From: JASHPR01 sp963749145
Lineage (GTDB): Bacteria; Actinomycetota; Actinomycetes; Streptosporangiales; Streptosporangiaceae
NCBI GenBank assembly: GCA_963749145.1
Contig: CAVVLN010000001.1
Coordinates: forward strand, 62,001-126,000
Length of the DNA stretch: 64,000 nt
Direction of reading: 5' to 3'
How positions within the stretch are numbered: position 1 is the stretch's first letter; each line of letters opens with the position of its first letter. The notes below the pieces were generated by a model that searched no databases, was not told the DNA's origin, and saw only the letters and a list, made by a program, of their open reading frames with translations. Shown here one piece after another: positions 8,541-24,673 of this stretch. A program made the position numbers and the translations under genes.

Positions 8541-8629
8541 GGGCCGCCCGGGACGGCCGGGGCGGCCCGGAAGACCGGGAAGACCGGGGCGGCCCGCAAG
8601 ACCGGGAAGGCCGCCAGGCCGCCCGTTGG

Positions 8630-12841
<4,212 letters not shown>

Positions 12842-12976
12842 GCCCCCATCCTGCCCCGCCCCGCCGACACTCGCGGAGGGCGCGGTCCCCGGGCCCGGAC
12901 CGGGGGACCGCGCCGGCCGTGTCACCCGGTCAGGGGGCCCGGGTGCCGGCCGTGGTGGCGGGCACGTTGACGTGAG

Positions 12977-13258
12977 TTACCGCCCGGCCCCCCTCGCCCG
13001 GCCGGCGTCCGCGCCCGGCCCGGTGCGCAGCACCAGGTAAGCCAGCAGCGACAGGATCGCGACCACCGGCACCCAGATCAGCTGGTACCAGTAGAAGAAG
13101 GGGGAGTCACCGAGCTTCGGCGTGGTCCGCGCGTAGATCGGCACCCACAGCGTGCCCCCGATCCCGATGATCAGCAGGACCGAGACGGCGATCCACGCGC
13201 CGGTCCGGCGGCCCGGGGGGGAACCCGGGCGGGGGGCGGGGGGAGTGTTCTGAGCCAT
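12977..13258 (-). CDS. DUF3311 small membrane protein
   Basis: 93 residues with two membrane segments (WIAVSVLLIIGIGGTLWVPI and YQLIWVPVVAILSLLAYLVL) around the family hallmark PFFYWYQLIWVP. DUF3311 proteins normally precede a sodium:solute symporter gene and are thought to be its small partner. Here the next gene on the strand, 51 bases past the stop, is the helicase, so no symporter is present. The Pro-rich N-terminus is encoded by long C/G runs. Confidence 0.82.
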   Translation of the reverse strand: MAQNTPPAPRPGSPPGRRTGAWIAVSVLLIIGIGGTLWVPIYARTTPKLGDSPFFYWYQLIWVPVVAILSLLAYLVLRTGPGADAGRARGAGR

Positions 13259-13466
13259 CGCATCCTCTCCGGGCTCATGCGCGCCGTGGCCCCTCTCCCC
13301 ATGACCACCGCAAACGAATGTGCCACGACATTTGCCCACAATGGTGCACCGAGGTGACCCGTCCGGCAATAGGGCTTTTTCGCCGCGCAGGCCCGGGGTT
13401 TGTCCGGCGCGGCGATCTCGGAGCATGATGCTCATACGCGGTAGCTCGAGGCAACGGGGAGGCGTC

Positions 13467-14969
13467 GTGGCCAATCTCATTTCGGTGCTCGACCGGGCGG
13501 CGGCCGAGCGGCCCGGCCATCCGGCGGTCCGCATGGACGACATGGTGCTCGGCTACTCCGACCTGCAGGAGGCGGCCGGCCGGGTCGTCTCGCTGCTGTC
13601 CTCGCTCGGGGTGGCCCCCGGCGACCGGGTCGGGATCATGCTGCCCAACATCCCGGCGTTCCCCATCGCGTTCTACGGCGCGCTCGGCGCGGGCGCGGTC
13701 GTGGTGCCGATGAACCCGCTGCTGAAGAGCCGCGAGGTCGCCTACTACCTGGGCGACTCCGGCGCGAAGGTGCTCTTCGCCTGGCACACGGCCGCGGCCG
13801 AGGCGGCCAAGGGCGCCGCGGCCACCGGCACCCGGATGGTCGTCGTCGACGACCCGGACGCCAGGTCGCTGCTGGCCGGGCTGTTCCCGGTGCATACCCG
13901 GGCCGAGCGGGCCGATGACGACGACGCGGTCATCCTCTACACCTCGGGCACGACCGGCCAGCCCAAGGGCGCGGAACTGACCCACGCCAACCTCACCCGG
14001 AACGCGGAGCTCACGGCCCAGACGCTGATCGGCGCCGGCCCGGACGACGTGGTCATGGGCTGCCTGCCGCTGTTCCACGTGTTCGGCCTGACCTGCGGCC
14101 TGAACGCGGCCGTCGTCGGCGGGGCCACGCTGACCCTGCTGCCCCGGTTCGACCCGGGCAAGGCCCTGGCCATCATCGCCCGCGACCGGGTGACGATCTT
14201 CGAGGGCGTGCCCACCATGTACGCGGCCATGCTGCACCACCCGTCCAGCGCGGACGCGGACACCTCGTCGCTGCGCGTGTGCGTCTCCGGCGGAGCGGCG
14301 ATGCCCGTCGAGATCCTGCACGCCTTCGAGAAGACGTTCGGTTGCATGATCCTCGAGGGGTACGGGCTGTCCGAGACCTCGCCGGTGGCTTCGTTCAACC
14401 ACCCGAACGCCGAGCGCAAGCCCGGGTCGATCGGGACGCCGGTGGCCGGGGTCGAGATGCGCGTGGTGGGCAACGACGGCCAGGAGCTTCCGCCCGGCGA
14501 GGTCGGCGAGATCGCCATCCGCGGTCACAACGTCATGAAGGGCTACTGGGGCAAGCCCGAGGCCACGGCCGAGGCGATCCCCGACGGCTGGTTCCGCACC
14601 GGCGACCTGGCCCGGGTGGACGAGGACGGCTATTTCTTCATCGTCGACCGCAAGAAGGACCTGATCATCCGCGGCGGCTACAACGTCTACCCGCGTGAGA
14701 TCGAGGAGGTCCTGTACGAGCATCCCGCGGTCGCCGAGGCGGCGGTGATCGGGATCCCGCACGATCAGCTCGGCGAGGAGGTGGCCGCGGCGGTCTCGCT
14801 CAAGCCCGGCGCCACGGCCACGCCGGAGGAGTTGCAGGCGCACGTGAAGGAACGGGTCGCCGCGTACAAGTACCCGCGCCAGGTCTGGGTCGTGCACGAG
14901 CTGCCCAAGGGGCCGACCGGCAAGATCCTGCGCCGCGAGGTGCGAGTGCCCGGCCAGGACACATCGTGA
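13467..14969 (+). CDS. Long-chain fatty acid-CoA ligase (ANL superfamily)
   Basis: 500 residues. It activates a carboxylic acid as acyl-adenylate and transfers it to CoA. The AMP-binding P-loop is YTSGTTGQPKGAELTHANL, with EGYGLSETSPVASFN (A5), GWFRTGDLARVDEDGYFFIV (A7), RKKDLIIRGGYNVYP (A8) and a C-terminal catalytic Lys in PTGKILRREV. The GTG at 13467 follows GGGGAGG. Its stop overlaps the next start as GTGA, so it is the first gene of a four-gene operon for lipid activation and storage. The exact chain length is not readable. Confidence 0.92.
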   Translation: MANLISVLDRAAAERPGHPAVRMDDMVLGYSDLQEAAGRVVSLLSSLGVAPGDRVGIMLPNIPAFPIAFYGALGAGAVVVPMNPLLKSREVAYYLGDSGAKVLFAWHTAAAEAAKGAAATGTRMVVVDDPDARSLLAGLFPVHTRAERADDDDAVILYTSGTTGQPKGAELTHANLTRNAELTAQTLIGAGPDDVVMGCLPLFHVFGLTCGLNAAVVGGATLTLLPRFDPGKALAIIARDRVTIFEGVPTMYAAMLHHPSSADADTSSLRVCVSGGAAMPVEILHAFEKTFGCMILEGYGLSETSPVASFNHPNAERKPGSIGTPVAGVEMRVVGNDGQELPPGEVGEIAIRGHNVMKGYWGKPEATAEAIPDGWFRTGDLARVDEDGYFFIVDRKKDLIIRGGYNVYPREIEEVLYEHPAVAEAAVIGIPHDQLGEEVAAAVSLKPGATATPEELQAHVKERVAAYKYPRQVWVVHELPKGPTGKILRREVRVPGQDTS

Positions 14970-16681
14970 CGGCCCGGGCCGCCGGCCGCGAGGCCGAGCC
15001 CGGGCTGGCCGAGGCCGCGGAGGCCGCGAGCGCGCTGGACCTGCTGCTGTCCGACGCGGCCCTCGGGGTCCTGCGCCGGCTGCGTCCCGGCGGGTCGACG
15101 CTGCGCTTCGCCGCCGCGCTGGCCCGCAAGCCGGGGACCCTGGTCGGCCGGGGCGCGTCCCTGGCTGCCGCCTGGGCCGCCGTCGCGGTCGGCCGCTCGG
15201 CCATCGCCCCCGACCGCAAGGACCGGCGTTTCGCCGATCCGGCCTGGGCCCGCAACCCGCTGCTGGCCCGCCTCGTGCAGGCCTACCTGGCCTGGGCCGG
15301 CACCGTCGAGTCGCTGCTGGACGACGCGGACCTGGACTGGCGCGACACCGAGCGGATGCGGTTCGTGCTCAGCAACCTCGTCGAAGCCGCGGCGCCGAGC
15401 AACAACCCGCTGATCAGCCCGGTGGCCTGGAAGGCGGTCATCGACACCGGCGGGCTGTCGGTGCCGCGCGGCCTGCGCGCGCTGGTGTCCGACCTGTCCG
15501 CCCGGCCGCGGGTCCCGGCCATGGTCGCGCCGGACGCGTTCGAGGTCGGCCGCGACCTCGCGGTCACCCCGGGCGCGGTGGTGTCCCGCTCGGAGATCTG
15601 CGAGCTCATCCAGTACGTGACGCAGGCCCCGGCGGCCTACCCGTACCCGCTGGTCATCGTCCCGCCGATGATCAACAAGTACTACATCACCGACCTGGCC
15701 CCGGGCCGGAGCATGATCGAGTACCTGGTCGGCCAGGGTCACCAGGTCTTCGTCATCTCCTGGCGCAACCCCGGCGCCCGCCACCGCGACTGGAACCTGG
15801 ACAGCTACGGCGCGGCGATCGTGGACGCCCTGGCCGCCGCGCGCACGATCTGCCGCGCGCCCAAGGCCAGCGTGTGCGCGCTGTGCTCGGGCGGCATCGC
15901 CTCCTCGATGGTGGCCGCGCACCTGGCCGACGCGGGCCGGCTGGGAGAGCTGGCCACCCTGTGCCTGGGCGTGACCGTGCTGGACCAGTCGCGGGCGGGC
16001 ACCGCCGCCGCGATGATCGACCGCCGCACCGCGGACCTGGCCATGGCCGCCTCCCAGGCCCGCGGCTACCTGGACGGCCGCACGCTGGCCGAGGTGTTCG
16101 CCTGGCTCCGGCCCTCCGACCTGATCTGGAACTACTGGGTCAACAACTACCTGCAGGGGCAGCAGCCCCCGCCGTTCGACATCCTCTACTGGAACGCCGA
16201 CACCACCCGCCTGCCGGCCGCGGTGCACCGCGACTTCATCGAGCTCGCCCTGTCCAACGCGCTGGCCAAGCCGGACCAGGCCACCATGCTCGGCTCGCCG
16301 GTCGACCTGTCCAAGGTCGACGCCGACTCCTACGTGGTGGCCGGGATCGCCGATCACCTGTGCCCGTGGCAGTCGTGTTACCGCAGCGCCCAGCTGCTCG
16401 GCGGCAGCACCCGGTTCGTGCTGTCCACCAGCGGGCATATCGCGTCCATGGTCAACCCGCCCGGCAACCCGAAGGCCACCTTCCAGGCCGCGGAGCTTGG
16501 CGCGGCCGAGCCGCGGGACTGGCTCCGGGCGGCGCAGACCGTGCCGGGCAGCTGGTGGCCGGACTACTCGGCCTGGCTTGCCGAGCGCAGCGGCGGGACG
16601 GCGGACGCCCCGCGACGCCTGGGCGGCCAGGCGTTCCCGGTGATCCAGCCCGCCCCCGGCCGTTACGTGCTCGAGCACTAG
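14966..16681 (+). CDS. phaC: Polyhydroxyalkanoate synthase-like protein (PhaC family)
   Basis: 571 residues. It would polymerise hydroxyacyl-CoA into storage polyester. The PhaC fold is shown by PYPLVIVPPMINKYYITDL and GHQVFVISWRNPG. The lipase-like box is ALCSGG, with the nucleophilic Cys but Ala in place of the first Gly of G-x-C-x-G. The other triad residues are visible in GIADHLCPW (Asp) and TSGHIASMVNPPGNPK (His). Class I-like length. It is coupled to the ligase by a GTGA overlap. Neighbours support a fatty acid-derived substrate. PHA synthesis is inferred, not shown. Confidence 0.85.
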   Translation: MTARAAGREAEPGLAEAAEAASALDLLLSDAALGVLRRLRPGGSTLRFAAALARKPGTLVGRGASLAAAWAAVAVGRSAIAPDRKDRRFADPAWARNPLLARLVQAYLAWAGTVESLLDDADLDWRDTERMRFVLSNLVEAAAPSNNPLISPVAWKAVIDTGGLSVPRGLRALVSDLSARPRVPAMVAPDAFEVGRDLAVTPGAVVSRSEICELIQYVTQAPAAYPYPLVIVPPMINKYYITDLAPGRSMIEYLVGQGHQVFVISWRNPGARHRDWNLDSYGAAIVDALAAARTICRAPKASVCALCSGGIASSMVAAHLADAGRLGELATLCLGVTVLDQSRAGTAAAMIDRRTADLAMAASQARGYLDGRTLAEVFAWLRPSDLIWNYWVNNYLQGQQPPPFDILYWNADTTRLPAAVHRDFIELALSNALAKPDQATMLGSPVDLSKVDADSYVVAGIADHLCPWQSCYRSAQLLGGSTRFVLSTSGHIASMVNPPGNPKATFQAAELGAAEPRDWLRAAQTVPGSWWPDYSAWLAERSGGTADAPRRLGGQAFPVIQPAPGRYVLEH

Positions 16682-16688
16682 CCGGCTC

Positions 16689-17564
16689 ATGCAGGCCAGC
16701 CGCCCGGAACCGGCCGCCCCGTCGGACGCGCGCAGCATCGTGGTCGCCGGGCAGCGGCTGTGGGTCAAGGTGCGGCGCGGTGACGGCACCCGTGTGCCGT
16801 TGCTGCTGTGCAACGGCATCGGCGCCCACCTCGAGCTGCTGCAGCCGTTCGTGGACGCCCTCGACCCGTCGCTCGAAGTGATCCGCTTCGACGTCCCCGG
16901 CGTGGGCGGCTCGCCCGCCCCGGCCCGGCCCTACCGGTTCCCCGGCCTGTGCCGCCTGGTGAGCCGGATGCTGGACGCGATCGGGTTCGACGAGCCGGTC
17001 GACGTGCTCGGGATCTCCTGGGGCGGGGGCCTGGCCCAGACGTTCGCCGGCCTCCGGCCAGGCCGGTGCCGGCGCCTGGTCCTGGTGGCCACCTCCACCG
17101 GGTCGCTCAGCCTGCCGCCGCGGCCGGGCGTGCTGGCCCGGATGGCTACCCCGCGGCGCTACCTGGATCAGGAATACCTGAAGCAGGTCGCGCCGGCGCT
17201 GTACGGCGGGAGCGTGCGGGCCGAGCCGCACCAGGCCACGCTGATGCACGCGCCCGGCGGGAACGGGTCATCGCGCGGCTACCTGTACCAGCTCATGGCC
17301 GGCGCCGGCTGGACCAGCCTGCCGTTCCTGCCGCGGCTGCGCCAGCCCACGCTGATCATGTCCGGGGACGACGACCCGCTGATCCCGCTGGCCAACGCGC
17401 GTCTGCTGCGGCGCCTGATACCGGACTCGCGGCTGTACATCTACCGAGGCGGCCACCTGAGCCTGGTCACCGAGGCCGCGGATCTCGCGCCGGTCGTTGG
17501 CCGGTTCCTGGCCGCGGCCGACCCGGCCACCATCGCCGACCATCTGCCCAGGAGGATCCCATGA
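16689..17564 (+). CDS. phaZ: Alpha/beta hydrolase, poly(3-hydroxyalkanoate) depolymerase-like
   Basis: 291 residues. Catalytic elements are nucleophile motif GISWGGG, acid in SGDDDPLIP and His in RGGHLSLVTE. Overall pattern (LLLCNGIGAHLELLQPF, VIRFDVPGVGGSPAP) is that of intracellular PHA depolymerases of the Pseudomonas PhaZ type. Seven bases separate it from phaC and its stop overlaps the dehydrogenase start as ATGA. It probably mobilises the polymer made by its neighbour; a general esterase cannot be excluded. Confidence 0.82.
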   Translation: MQASRPEPAAPSDARSIVVAGQRLWVKVRRGDGTRVPLLLCNGIGAHLELLQPFVDALDPSLEVIRFDVPGVGGSPAPARPYRFPGLCRLVSRMLDAIGFDEPVDVLGISWGGGLAQTFAGLRPGRCRRLVLVATSTGSLSLPPRPGVLARMATPRRYLDQEYLKQVAPALYGGSVRAEPHQATLMHAPGGNGSSRGYLYQLMAGAGWTSLPFLPRLRQPTLIMSGDDDPLIPLANARLLRRLIPDSRLYIYRGGHLSLVTEAADLAPVVGRFLAAADPATIADHLPRRIP

Positions 17565-18736
17565 CCAGCGCGCCCGACAGCGACTTCTACTCGCTCGAGC
17601 TGCTGCTCGACGCGGCCGGGCGGGAGCGGCTGCGGCGGGTCAGGGAGTTCATGGAGAAGGAGGTCGAGCCGGTCATCAACCGGTACTGGACCCGTGAGGA
17701 GTTCCCGCGCGAGCTGATTCCCGGGATCGGCCAGCTCGGGATCGCGGGCCTGGCCTACACCGGGTACGGCTGCCCCGGCGGCGGCAACCTGCTCGACGGC
17801 ATGGTGGCCATGGAGCTGGCCCGGGTCGACTCGTCCATCGCCACGTTCTTCGGCGTGCACAGCGGGCTGGCGATGGGGTCGATCTACCTGTGCGGCTCGG
17901 AAGAGCAGAAGCAGCGCTGGCTGCCGGGCATGGCCCGGATGGAGAGGATCGGGGCGTTCGGGCTCACCGAGCCGGATGTGGGCTCCGGCGCGGCCCGCGG
18001 CCTGACCACGACGGCCCGCCGGGACGGCGACCAGTGGGTGCTCGACGGGCAGAAGAAGTGGATCGGCAACGCCACCTTCGCCGACTACGTGATCATCTGG
18101 GCCCGTGACGTGGCGGACAACCAGGTCAAGGGCTTCGTGGTGGAGACGCCCGCCCCCGGATTCTCGACCACCAAGATGCGCGACAAGATCGCACTCCGGG
18201 TGGTGCAGAACGCCGTGATCACGCTGGACGGCGTGCGCGTACCGGAAACCAGCCGGCTGCAGAACGCGGCCTCGTTCCGCGACACCGCGGCGGTGCTGCG
18301 GCTGACCCGGGCCGGCGTGGCCTGGATGGCGGTCGGCTGCGCCCGCGGCGCCTACGAGCACGCCCTGGCCTACGCCAAGCAGCGGGAGCAGTTCGGCCGC
18401 CCGATCGCCGGCTTCCAGCTCGTCCAGGACCAGCTGGTCCGGATGCTGGCCAACGTGACCTCCTCGGCCTGCCTGTGCGTCCGGCTCTCGCAGCTACAGG
18501 AGGCCGGGCTGGCCGACGACCAGCACTCGGCGCTGGCCAAGGCGTTCTGCACGGTGCGCATGCGGGAGACCGTCGGGCTGGCCAGGGAATTGCTCGGCGG
18601 CAACGGGATCCTGCTCGAGCACCACGTGGGCCGGTTCGTGGCCGACGCCGAGGCGATCTACTCCTACGAGGGCACCCGCGAGGTGAACACGCTGATCGTC
18701 GGCCGGTCCATCACCGGCATCAGCGCGTTCGTCTAG
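17561..18736 (+). CDS. Acyl-CoA dehydrogenase
   Basis: 391 residues, flavoprotein oxidising acyl-CoA to enoyl-CoA. Signatures are FGLTEPDVGSGAARGLTTTA, KKWIGNATFADY, YAKQREQFGRPIAGFQ and the C-terminal catalytic Glu region IYSYEGTREVNTLIVGR. The overall pattern is nearest glutaryl-CoA dehydrogenase-like members, but substrate is uncertain. ATG at 17561 follows AGGAGG and overlaps the upstream stop. Last gene of the operon. Confidence 0.92.
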   Translation: MTSAPDSDFYSLELLLDAAGRERLRRVREFMEKEVEPVINRYWTREEFPRELIPGIGQLGIAGLAYTGYGCPGGGNLLDGMVAMELARVDSSIATFFGVHSGLAMGSIYLCGSEEQKQRWLPGMARMERIGAFGLTEPDVGSGAARGLTTTARRDGDQWVLDGQKKWIGNATFADYVIIWARDVADNQVKGFVVETPAPGFSTTKMRDKIALRVVQNAVITLDGVRVPETSRLQNAASFRDTAAVLRLTRAGVAWMAVGCARGAYEHALAYAKQREQFGRPIAGFQLVQDQLVRMLANVTSSACLCVRLSQLQEAGLADDQHSALAKAFCTVRMRETVGLARELLGGNGILLEHHVGRFVADAEAIYSYEGTREVNTLIVGRSITGISAFV

Positions 18737-18772
18737 CGTCCGGCCGGGCCCGGGGCAGGTAGCCTGGCCGCC

Positions 18773-18967
18773 GTGCGCCTTACTACGTTCTGGGAACTGA
18801 TGAACGCGCAGTTCGGGGACGCCTACGCGCAGAGCGTGGCCAAGGACCAGGTGCTGGCCGCGCTCGGCGATCGCACCGTGAACCAGGCCCTGGCCGACGG
18901 CGAGGACGCCAAGGTGATCTGGCGGGCGGTGTGCGACACGTTCGACGTGCCCGAGCGGCTGCGCTGA
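18773..18967 (+). CDS. DUF3046 small protein
   Basis: 64 residues (RLTTFWELMNAQFGDAYAQS; VARDQ-type core AKDQVLAALGDRTVNQALAD). DUF3046 genes lie just upstream of recA across actinobacteria, as here. The function is unknown. GTG start. Confidence 0.9.
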   Translation: MRLTTFWELMNAQFGDAYAQSVAKDQVLAALGDRTVNQALADGEDAKVIWRAVCDTFDVPERLR

Positions 18968-18971
18968 GCCG

Positions 18972-19508
18972 GTGAGCGGACCCGGCCGCCGCGTGGTGCT
19001 GGTCTCCGGGGCGGCCGGCTCCGGCAAGACCACGCTGGCCGGGCCGCTGGCAGCCGAGCTCGGGTTCGGGTTGCTGAGCAAGGACCGGATCAAGGAGACG
19101 CTGCACGACGCCCTCGGCGCGCCCGAGCCGGACCTGGCCTGGTCGAGGCGGCTCGGGGTGGCGGCCATGGAGATGCTCTGGGCCCTGGCCGCCGACCAGC
19201 CCGCCGTCGTGCTGGAAGCAAACTTCCGGCCGCGCCACGCCTATCAGCGGGACAAGATCTCGGCCCTGAGCCCGCGCCCGGTCGAGGTGAACTGCGTCTG
19301 CCCGCCCGAGCTGGCCGCCCGCCGCTACGCCGACCGCGCCGCCGCCCGCCACCCGGTGCACGTGATGACCAGCCTGACCCCCGAGCACCTGGCCGAGTTC
19401 GACCGGCCCATGGGCATCGGCGACCTGATCACCGTGGACACGACCGGCCCGGTGGACGTTGCGGCGCTGGCCGCCCGGGTGCGGGCGTGCCTGGCGGCTC
19501 ACGTGTGA
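18972..19508 (+). CDS. P-loop kinase/AAA family ATPase
   Basis: 178 residues with Walker A GAAGSGKTT at the N-terminus and a short fold resembling chloramphenicol phosphotransferase or zeta-type kinases (FGLLSKDRIKETLHDAL; AVVLEANFRPRHAYQRD). It starts four bases after the DUF3046 stop, so the two are likely co-transcribed. The substrate cannot be read. It is not a conserved member of the recA neighbourhood. Confidence 0.72.
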   Translation: MSGPGRRVVLVSGAAGSGKTTLAGPLAAELGFGLLSKDRIKETLHDALGAPEPDLAWSRRLGVAAMEMLWALAADQPAVVLEANFRPRHAYQRDKISALSPRPVEVNCVCPPELAARRYADRAAARHPVHVMTSLTPEHLAEFDRPMGIGDLITVDTTGPVDVAALAARVRACLAAHV

Positions 19509-19542
19509 GGTTTTCGATAGTTCCGGCGTGTTGTGCTCATGG

Positions 19543-19558
19543 TCGAACAGCTGTTCGT
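19543..19558 (+). promoter_or_regulatory. LexA-binding SOS box upstream of recA
   Basis: TCGAACAGCTGTTCGT contains a perfect 14-bp palindrome CGAACAGCTGTTCG and matches the actinobacterial/Bacillus-type SOS box (CGAAC-N4-GTTCG). It is 251 bases upstream of the recA ATG. TAGAGT at 19560 could be a -10 element just beyond it. Confidence 0.9.
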
Positions 19559-19808
19559 CTAGAGTAGGCAGTGCGGACCGTCCAGTGCGGCTAGGCCCCG
19601 ATGACCGGCCGGCGACCCGCCGGGCAACACGGCCTGGCATCCGGAAATTGTCGGTGGCGGCGCGTAACGTCGGGCCCGACAGCGAGGCAGGCCGGCGTGA
19701 CCTGGCCTGACCGCGCTGATGAGCAGCACCGATGAGCAGCACCGATGACCAGGCACCGCCCGGCCGCCCGGCCTGGCGGGGAAGCCCCCGATTCCCACGG
19801 GAGTTCAC

Positions 19809-23573
<3,765 letters not shown>

Positions 23574-24094
23574 CCGCCGCGCCGAGGACCCGGGCCCAGC
23601 TGGCCGCCGCGCTGCGGCGGCGCGGAGTGCCCGAGGAGGCGGCCGAGGCGGTGCTGAGCCGGTTCGCCGAGGTGAAGCTCATCGACGACGCCACGTTCGC
23701 GAACGCCTGGGTCGAGTCCCGCCACCACGGCCGCGGGCTGTCCGGGCGCGCGCTCGCGGCCGAACTGCGCAGCCGGGGCGTGGCGTCCGGGGACATCCAG
23801 GCCGCGGTCGCCCGGCTGGACCCGGAGCAGGAGGTCGCGACCGCGCGGAGCCTGGTGGCGTCCCGGCTGGCCGCCACCCGGGGCCAGCCGGTGCCGGTGC
23901 GGGTGCGGCGGCTGATCGGCGTGCTGGCCCGCAAGGGCTACTCGCAGGCCCTGGCCTACCGGCTGGCGCGCGAGGCGCTGGAGCAGGAGGGCCTTGACCT
24001 GGCCGCGGCCGGGATGGACCTGAGCGACGCGCCCGACGAGCCGGCCGAGGATCTGCCTGATGAACCGCTGCTGGAGCCCGGCTCAGGACAACCG

Positions 24095-24129
24095 TTTGGG
24101 TAAGATCACCGGCTGCCTGCTTGCCCAAA
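24095..24129 (+). terminator. Hairpin overlapping the recX stop
   Basis: TTTGGGTAAG (24095-24104) pairs with CTTGCCCAAA (24120-24129) with one mismatch; TAA 24101-24103 lies in the left arm. No long T run follows, so termination would be weak. Confidence 0.5.
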
Positions 24130-24193
24130 TCGTTATCTGCGCTTAGCCTCACGGCAGCGAGGGTTTTACTCCGCGTAGGGCGGATCGACCGAG

Positions 24194-24370
24194 ATGAACG
24201 AGACTGGTTACGAGCACCGGGTGCGGCAGGAGCAGCATGGTGCGCCTGCTTGGCCCGGGGGCTGTGAGCGTTCGGCATGGCCGGCTGGTGGCGGCTGGCC
24301 CCAGTCCGGGCCGGAGCCTGCGCCGGGCACGGGCCTGGCGGGTTCCGGTACCGACAGGAGGGAGGTTTAG
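24194..24370 (+). CDS. Possible 58-residue protein of unknown function
   Basis: ATG 24194 to TAG 24368, product starting MNETGYEHRVRQEQHG, rich in Gly, Pro and Trp, with no known domain. Ribosome site is weak. The 570-base gap between recX and rny (24104-24673) contains nothing else I recognise; it must hold the rny promoter. Confidence 0.3.
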   Translation: MNETGYEHRVRQEQHGAPAWPGGCERSAWPAGGGWPQSGPEPAPGTGLAGSGTDRREV

Positions 24371-24673
24371 ACCGGGCTGAGCCGATCGGTCAATGACCGG
24401 TCGTGGCATCGAGGCGGCAGCGCAACCGGTGGCGGGGCCGGTGACGCGATGTCGGCCACGACGATGCCGGACGGCCGGATAGTAGCCGGGCGGTGCCCCC
24501 CGGGGCGTCCCGCCCGAACGTAGCCCGCCTCCCGCCGGGCGAGCCCGCGGGCCATGGCCCGGGTTGACCGGACGATGGCGCCCGCAGGCGCGCTGTGACC
24601 CCTCGCTGCCGGGCAGGCAGGTCCTTGGTACCGGGCCAGGTACCGGGAGGCCGCGAGCAGGAAGGGGTGAACC

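Noticed and set aside
13275..14897. 540-codon minus strand open frame
   Set aside because: Antisense of the fatty acid-CoA ligase, whose motifs are unmistakable.
13467..18736. Polyketide or siderophore gene cluster
   Set aside because: Ligase, hydrolase and dehydrogenase fit PHA and fatty acid metabolism; no carrier protein, ketosynthase or NRPS domain.
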